A stretch of DNA of 64,000 bases from Roseateles_B sp041912595 (lineage in GTDB: Bacteria > Pseudomonadota > Gammaproteobacteria > Burkholderiales > Burkholderiaceae_C), in the NCBI GenBank assembly GCA_041912595.1, contig JAYRMR010000001.1, positions 267,503 through 331,502 on the forward strand. The letters run 5' to 3'. The notes beneath the pieces are model-generated. The model was not told the origin of the DNA and did not search any database. It saw only the letters and a program-made list of their open reading frames with translations. This document shows positions 58,898-64,000 of this stretch, piece after piece (within the stretch, counting starts at the first letter, position 1; the number at the start of each line of letters is the position of its first letter). Both the position numbers and the translations under genes were made by a program.

Positions 58898-61462
58898 TCA
58901 GGTGAGGTCTCGCAGGCGCAGGCTCTGCATCACGGGCTTGTTCAGCACGCCTCGAAGCCCCCACCAGCCGGCCAGCCAGGCCAGCAGGGCCCCGGCCAGG
59001 CCGCTGGCCGGCACCAGCCAGGGATTGAGCGTCCAGCTGAAGTCGAACACCTTGGCTGCCAGCACGGCGCCGATGAGCAGGGCCGCCCCACCCGCCAGAA
59101 CGCCCGCCAGCAAGCCGAGGCCCAGCAGCTCGGCCCGCTGCACGCGCCCGAGCAGGCCCGAGCCTGCGCCCAGCGCACGCATCAGCGCGAATTCCCGCAT
59201 GCGGGCCTCGCGCGTGCTGCTCACCGCGGTCAGCAGCACGATCAGGCCGACGGCCAGCGTGAACACGAACAGCACCTGCACGGCCGACGCCACCTGGTCC
59301 AGCACCTGCTGCAGCTGGTCGAGCTGGGCCCGCACATCGACCGCCGTGATGTTGGGGAAGTCGCGGGTGAGCTGCTTGTCCAGCACCTTGGCCTCCGCAG
59401 GCGCGCGGAAGGCGGTGATGTAGCTGCGCGGCAGATCCGCCATCTCCCGCTGGGGGAAGAGCACGAAGAAGTTCACCCGCATCGAGCTCCAGTCCAGCTT
59501 GCGGATGCTGGTGATGCGCGCCTCGACCGTCTGCCCGGCCACGTCGAAGCCCAGGCGGTCGCCCAGCTTGAGGCCGAGGTCCCGCGCCAGGCCCTGTTCC
59601 ACGCTGAGGCCCTCCGACTCGTTCGCGACCCACGCGCCCTGCGCGAGCTGGTTGTGCGGGGGCAGCGTGTCGCTATGGCTGAGGTTGAATTCCCGCTCCA
59701 CCAGCCGCTGGGTGCGCTCCTCCTTGAACTGCTCCGGCTTCAAGGTCGCGCCATTGAGGGTGACGAGGCGCCCGCGGATCATGGGGTACCAGTCGTAGCC
59801 CGTCACGCCAGCGGCATCCAGCGTCGCGCGGAAGGCCTGCGCCTGCTCAGGCTGGATGTTGATGACGAAGCGGTCCGGGGCATTCCGGGGCGTGGCGGCA
59901 CGCCAGCTGTTGATGAGGTCGGTGCGCAGCAGAAGCAGCAGCGCCAGCGACAGCAAGCCGATGCCCAGGGCCGACACCTGCACCACCGCAAAGCCCGGCC
60001 GGGCGCTGATCTGACGCGTGGCCAGCGCCAGCCAGCGGGGCGCTACGGCTTGTGGGACGGCCCGGCGCAGCAGCCACAGCACGAGCCAGGCGCCCAGGGC
60101 GAAGACGCCCAGCGCCAGGGCAAAGCCGCCCGCCGTGCCCAGCCCGAGCTTCCAGTCACCGGCGACCAGCGCCAGCAGCCCGGCAAAGCCCGCCAGGCCC
60201 GCCACCAGCACCAGCCCCGAGGCCATGCGCACGCCGCCGAGGTCGCGCCGCAGCACCCGCAGCGGCGGCACCGAGGCCAGTTGCAGCACCGGGCCCAGCC
60301 CGAAGCCCAGCATCAGGCTCAACCCGAGCCCCATGCCCCCCGCGGCCGTTCCCCAACCCGGCGGCGGCAGGCTCACCGACATCAGCCCGGCGAGCAAGCG
60401 CACAAAGACCTCATGCAGCAGCAGCCCGCCCAGCACCCCGACCGCACTGGCGGCCAGGCCGGCCATGGCGAACTCGAGCACATGCAGCTGCGCGATGCGC
60501 GCCTGGGACTGCCCCAGCACGCGCAGCATGGCGCAGTCGTCCAGGTGCCGCAGGGCGAAGTCCCGCGAGGCCAGGCTGATGGCGACCGCGGCGAGCAAGG
60601 CCGCGAGCATGGCGACCAGGCGCAGGAAGAGGCTGGCGCGATCCAGCGTCTGGCGCATTTCCGGCCGGCCCGATTCCAGGTTCTCGAGACGCAGGCCTCG
60701 CAGCTCCTGGCCCTCGATCAGGCGCGCCGCCTCCTTCATGAAGCGCGCGGCGGCCTCACCTTCGGCGGTGGGACTCAGCACGGCCATGCGGTAGGTCACG
60801 CGGCTGCTCGGCTGCACGAGGCCGGTGGCCGGCAGGTCCGCCTCGTTGAGCATCAGCCGAGGCGCGAAGCTCAGGAAGCCGGCCCCGCGGTCCGGCTCGT
60901 TGAGGATCACGCCCGCCACCTTCAGCGAACTGTCCCCCAGCAGGAGCGGGCTGCCGACGGCGAGGTCCAGGGCGTCGAGGACCTGAGGATCCACCCACAC
61001 CTCGCCCGGAGCCGGCGCCCCCACGCGACGGCCGTCCACCAGCAAGACCTGACCCCGCAGCGGGTAGTTCGTCGAGACGGACTTGACCGTCACGAGACGC
61101 GTGTTGCCGCTGGCGGCGCGGGCCATGCTCGAGAAGGTCACGCTGTGCATGCGGCGCAGGCCCAGCGTCTCGGCCATCGACTGCAGCGACGGCGGGATGG
61201 GACGGTCCGAGGCCACGAGGGCATCGCCGCCCAGCAATTGCGCCGCATCGCGCCGCAGCCCTGCCTCCATCCGCTCCGAAAGAAAGCCCACCGCCGTCAC
61301 CGCGGCGACGGCCAGCACCAGCGCCAGACTCAGCAGGCGCAGCTCGCCGGCCCGCCAGTCACGCCAGAGCTGCCGCCAGGCCAGCACGAGCACCGAGGGC
61401 TGCGCCGGGCGTTGAACAGGCGCAGCAGCCGGGCTGCGCTCCGATGCGGTCGATGAATCCAT
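58898..61462 (-). CDS. FtsX-like ABC transporter permease (YbbP type)
   Basis: 854 residues from the ATG at 61462 (MDSSTASERSPAAAPVQRPA); the longer frame adds an unlikely leader. There is a first helix (LRLLSLALVLAVAAVTAVGF), a large periplasmic MacB-like domain, then repeated FtsX blocks of three to four helices. The last is near LFVFTLAVGLIVLLTAVSST. Eight to ten helices in all match YbbP-type permeases that pair with a small ATPase (YbbA), often together with a lysophospholipase (TesA). No ATPase gene lies in the window beside it, so the partner must be to either side of the analysed stretch or elsewhere. Substrate is unknown. Confidence 0.9.
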   Translation of the reverse strand: MDSSTASERSPAAAPVQRPAQPSVLVLAWRQLWRDWRAGELRLLSLALVLAVAAVTAVGFLSERMEAGLRRDAAQLLGGDALVASDRPIPPSLQSMAETLGLRRMHSVTFSSMARAASGNTRLVTVKSVSTNYPLRGQVLLVDGRRVGAPAPGEVWVDPQVLDALDLAVGSPLLLGDSSLKVAGVILNEPDRGAGFLSFAPRLMLNEADLPATGLVQPSSRVTYRMAVLSPTAEGEAAARFMKEAARLIEGQELRGLRLENLESGRPEMRQTLDRASLFLRLVAMLAALLAAVAISLASRDFALRHLDDCAMLRVLGQSQARIAQLHVLEFAMAGLAASAVGVLGGLLLHEVFVRLLAGLMSVSLPPPGWGTAAGGMGLGLSLMLGFGLGPVLQLASVPPLRVLRRDLGGVRMASGLVLVAGLAGFAGLLALVAGDWKLGLGTAGGFALALGVFALGAWLVLWLLRRAVPQAVAPRWLALATRQISARPGFAVVQVSALGIGLLSLALLLLLRTDLINSWRAATPRNAPDRFVINIQPEQAQAFRATLDAAGVTGYDWYPMIRGRLVTLNGATLKPEQFKEERTQRLVEREFNLSHSDTLPPHNQLAQGAWVANESEGLSVEQGLARDLGLKLGDRLGFDVAGQTVEARITSIRKLDWSSMRVNFFVLFPQREMADLPRSYITAFRAPAEAKVLDKQLTRDFPNITAVDVRAQLDQLQQVLDQVASAVQVLFVFTLAVGLIVLLTAVSSTREARMREFALMRALGAGSGLLGRVQRAELLGLGLLAGVLAGGAALLIGAVLAAKVFDFSWTLNPWLVPASGLAGALLAWLAGWWGLRGVLNKPVMQSLRLRDLT

Positions 61463-61554
61463 GCCGCACTGTAAGGGCGGATGTCCAATGCATTTGAACC
61501 CTGCATGCAAGTCCCCTCAGCCTTGTGCGGCGCTCGCTCTGCTGCAATGCATCC

Positions 61555-62421
61555 ATGACTGCCGCCACTGTCCTTCCTCCGCTGTTCCTGTCGCACGGCT
61601 CGCCCATGACGGCGATTCAGCCCGGCGCGGCCGGTGCGTTCATGCAAGCCCTCGGCCGCCAGTTCGGGCAGGGCGCGCTGCCACGACCTCGCGCCATCCT
61701 GGCCGTGTCGGCCCACAGCCTCGCGCGGCGTCCCGTGCTGCTGGTGGCGCCCCAGCAGCATGCCGTCTACGACTTCGGCGGTTTTGACCCGGCGCTGTAC
61801 GAGCTGCGCTATGACGCGCCCGGAGCCATCGACCTGGCCGCCGAGCTGCAGCAGGCCCTGCCCGACGTGCTCCAGACCCAGGCCATGTCCGGCCTGGATC
61901 ACGGCATCTGGACGCCTCTGCGCTACATGGTGCCCGCGGCCGACATCCCCGTGCTGCCCCTGTGCTTCTCGCCGCAGGCGCGGCCCGAGGAGCTGTGGGC
62001 GCTGGGCGAGGCCCTGGCGCCGTGGACCGAGCGGGGCGTGCTCGTCATGGCCAGCGGCAGCATCACCCACAACCTGCGACGCGTCTTCCAGGGCGGTGCG
62101 GCTTTCGACGCGCCGGAGATTCCCGAATCACGCGCCTTCCGGGACTGGTGGGCCACGCAGGCCGGGGCGGGCAATCGGGCGGCGTTGATGGACTACCGCC
62201 GCCAGGCGCCGCATGCGGTGGACATGCACCCGACGGATGAGCATCTGCTGCCCTGGTTCATTGCCGCGGGTGCCGGCGGCGCCGCGACGGGGGCCGTGCG
62301 CCTCCATGAGAGCGTCACCTTCGGCTGCCTGGGCATGGACGCCTACGCCTTCGGCCCGCAAGCCCCCGCGCTGGCCTCCGCCCTCGGGTCGACACCACCC
62401 GTCCCCGGGCAGTTCCCCTGA
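61555..62421 (+). CDS. DODA-type extradiol aromatic ring-opening dioxygenase (YgiD-like)
   Basis: 288 residues from the ATG at 61555. The expected metal and catalytic histidines are present: His14 in LSHGSPM, His54 in AVSAHS, His116 in GLDHGIWTPL and His172 in SGSITHNLR. The family is LigB/DODA; E. coli YgiD and plant DODA open the ring of L-DOPA using zinc or iron. The residue after His54 is Ser where Trp is common. Native substrate is unknown and probably a catechol. It is divergent from the permease gene and is followed by the tRNA. Confidence 0.9.
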   Translation: MTAATVLPPLFLSHGSPMTAIQPGAAGAFMQALGRQFGQGALPRPRAILAVSAHSLARRPVLLVAPQQHAVYDFGGFDPALYELRYDAPGAIDLAAELQQALPDVLQTQAMSGLDHGIWTPLRYMVPAADIPVLPLCFSPQARPEELWALGEALAPWTERGVLVMASGSITHNLRRVFQGGAAFDAPEIPESRAFRDWWATQAGAGNRAALMDYRRQAPHAVDMHPTDEHLLPWFIAAGAGGAATGAVRLHESVTFGCLGMDAYAFGPQAPALASALGSTPPVPGQFP

Positions 62422-62487
62422 ACCACGCGCGAACCTGCCTATAATCGCCGCCAACCCATCGCCCAGCGCGATGCGGCCCACACCTCA

Positions 62488-62561
62488 GCGGGTGTAGTTC
62501 AATGGTAGAACGCTAGCTTCCCAAGCTCGATACGTGGGTTCGATTCCCATCACCCGCTCCA
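62488..62561 (+). tRNA. tRNA-Gly (anticodon CCC)
   Basis: 74 bases including an encoded CCA. The acceptor arms are GCGGGTG and CACCCGC, the D arm GTTC/GAAC, the anticodon loop TTCCCAA, and the T arm GTGGG-TTCGATT-CCCAT. It closely resembles E. coli tRNA-Gly(CCC). The anticodon stem CTAGC/GCTCG has one T/C mismatch at the second pair. Its 3' end abuts an integrase gene, a usual island attachment site. Confidence 0.9.
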
Positions 62562-62644
62562 TAGATGCCTAACTCATTGATCCGTATAGGATCTGAGCCC
62601 AAACGGAGCATCCTGCCGCAGGTCCACTACGAAGGTGTGACCCG

Positions 62645-63873
62645 ATGGCCCAGACCCAGTACCTCAAGCGCCTGCCCAGCGGGGTGTACGTCGTGCGCAT
62701 GTACGTGCCCCGGCAGCTTCAGCCCGTCCTGGGCAAGAAGGAGCTGCATGCCAGCACCCGGTGCCGCGACCTCCCGCTCGCCAAGGTGGTCGCCAGCAGC
62801 CTGGTCGCCGACTGGCACCGCCGCCTGGCCGGCCTTCTCAGCATGGACCCATCCAAAGTTCTCTCTGGCTCGCTCGACCTCCAGCACGACGGCCTCATCT
62901 CCCTCGACCAAGCGGCTGCCCAGCTCGGCTCGGATCGGCAGCGACTGGCCGAACACCTCCTGCAGCGTGGCACGCCCTTCTTTGTCCACCTGGTCGACCA
63001 GCCGGGCTACCTGATCCAGGACTTCGACCTGCTGCACCACGAGCGGGACGAGACCGGGCTGGTGGCCGTGGACCTCAGCGATGGTGAGCTCGAACGGCAT
63101 GGGGTGCCCCGCCGGCTGTCCTCGGACGTGGCCCTGCGTTTCTCGGATGAAGTTCGGAGCCTGGTCCAGGCCGGCACATTGAACGCCTGCATGTTCCTGC
63201 TGCCGCCGATCAAGCAGACGGGGTTCATCGTGCCCCTTCCCGGAGTTCCTCTGGCTGCCGAGCAGCTGCAGGTGCGCACGCGGGATGTGGAGGCGCTGCG
63301 CTTGTCGCTGTTGCCGTTCGCGACGAGCCAGGTGCTGCAGCAAGCACAGCAACACGCTGTCTTGGCCGCACCTCAGCGTGTCATTTCGTCCTTTTGCGAT
63401 CCCGCGCACGCGGAGACTCCGCTCGCTGAACTGCTGCGCAAGCACATTGCTTTTGGTCAAGCCTCCTGGCGTCCGGACACCTTGGTCACCAAGCAGCACG
63501 TGGCTGCACTCTTCCTTGACCTCGCTGGCAACATCAACCTTGGCAAGTTGGATCGCGACTTGCTCTGGAAGGTCGTCGAGAAGGCAGCGAGGCTGCCTGC
63601 GCGACGCAATCTGGTGATGGGGGCCGGCAGCGCTCCTATCAACTCCCCCGACGACCTCATTCGCATCGCCGACGAGCGGAATCTCAAGCGGATTTCCGCG
63701 AAGGCACTGGCCGACCTGATTCGTGACATTGGGCAGTTCCTTGCTTGGGGAGTGACGCAGGGCATGCTCACCCGAAATCCCGCACTTGGCCTGGGCAATG
63801 ACGTATTCAAGTTCGCCGGAGGCAAAAAGGCTTCGAAGAAAGAGCAGCGCTGCCTCTTCACCGACAGCCAGCT
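62645..63873 (+). pseudogene. Tyrosine-recombinase-type integrase interrupted by an IS element
   Basis: The reading frame begins 83 nt after tRNA-Gly. Its start, YLKRLPSGVYVVRMYVPRQL and RDLPLAKVVASSLVADWHRR, matches the N-terminal domain of phage-type integrases of DUF6538 build. About 400 residues follow, including a SAM-like arm (ISAKALADLIRDIGQFLAWG, TRNPALGL), and the frame reaches EQRCLFTDSQL, which is where the catalytic domain normally begins (R-x-FT-x2-L). There an IS3-type end starts at 63874. The frame stays open through the IS by chance, but the catalytic R-H-R-Y residues are not in this window. The integrase is thus split and probably inactive. Confidence 0.75.
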
Positions 63874-64000
63874 TGACCTGCCCCCTCCCAGCCGTACCAA
63901 CGTAAAGGTAGTGAAGTCCGTCAACCAGGAGAATGACGGACATGAAGAAGAGCAGATTCACCGAGGAGCAGATCATTGGCTTCCTCAGGCAGGCCGAGGC
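63874..64000 (+). mobile_element. Left end of an IS3-family insertion sequence
   Basis: The sequence TGACCTGCCCCC at 63874 matches the TGAxCTGCCCC ends of IS3-family elements, and a transposase OrfA start follows 68 bases later. The right end lies outside the window. Assignment to a subgroup is not possible. Confidence 0.75.
63942..64000 (+). CDS. IS3-family transposase OrfA (3' truncated by window end)
   Basis: Starting at 63942 the first 19 codons give MKKSRFTEEQIIGFLRQAE, the classic start of the IS3-family OrfA helix-turn-helix protein (Pfam HTH_Tnp_1). AGGAG lies 11 bases upstream. OrfA and OrfB are normally fused by a -1 frameshift to make the active DDE transposase; that part is beyond the window. 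The frame differs from that of the interrupted integrase. Confidence 0.85.
   Translation, partial: MKKSRFTEEQIIGFLRQAE

Noticed and set aside
58820..61456. Open frame of 878 codons on the plus strand
   Set aside because: Antisense to the FtsX-like permease; composition is that of a shadow frame.
63874..64000. Integrase reading frame continuing to the window end
   Set aside because: The frame is open but the sequence from 63874 matches an IS3-type end and an OrfA start in another frame, so the last 42 codons are not integrase.

Overview
This very GC-rich window reads as a chromosomal segment of a motile betaproteobacterium. The order Burkholderiales is the best guess: flagella are under FlhDC control, FliA (sigma-28) type promoters are present, a methyltransferase gene follows flhC, and several flagellins and large chemoreceptors are encoded. 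The genus cannot be fixed from the sequence alone.

Layout. 1-8720: signalling genes, namely the end of an ANTAR response regulator, a sensor kinase facing it, then a plus-strand operon of hybrid kinase, REC-PAS-GGDEF-EAL protein and diguanylate cyclase. 8843-22770, minus strand: a small TPR-like gene, flhD, flhC, a membrane methyltransferase, motA-motB-cheY-cheZ, and flhB-flhA-flhF-flhG-like-fliA-MCP. 23491-30270, plus strand: three flagellin genes, fliD, fliS, fliT and a YcgR-type PilZ gene. 30302-42739: fliE on the minus strand, divergent from fliF-G-H-I-J-K and fliL-M-N-O-P-Q-R. Together these encode the MS ring, C ring, export apparatus, export ATPase complex, hook-length control and export gate. 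The flg (rod, hook, P and L ring) genes are not here.

42749-48540, minus strand: an apparent five-gene operon of REC-histidine kinase, NarL-type regulator, membrane diguanylate cyclase, TonB-dependent receptor and YfiR-like periplasmic protein. 48829-58727, plus strand: a chemotaxis operon of a CheZ-like protein, cheY, cheA, mcp, cheW, mcp, mcp. All three receptors end in a CheR-tether-like pentapeptide, but cheR, cheB and cheD are absent. 58898-62421: an FtsX-type permease and a divergent DODA-type dioxygenase. 62488-64000: tRNA-Gly, an adjacent tyrosine-recombinase-like integrase, and the left end of an IS3-family element that interrupts the integrase. This looks like the edge of a genomic island.

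The genes fit a flagellar hierarchy. FlhDC sits at the top, FliA is made from the export-gate operon, and convincing sigma-28 promoters precede motA, the TPR-like gene, two of the three flagellins, fliD and fliS. Three proteins with GGDEF domains and one PilZ protein tie motility to cyclic di-GMP. The least explained items are: covarying palindromic elements between flhC and flhD with relatives between fliF and fliG; the CheZ-like protein heading the chemotaxis operon; the TonB-receptor/YfiR/cyclase operon; and the FlhG-like protein without a Walker A motif.
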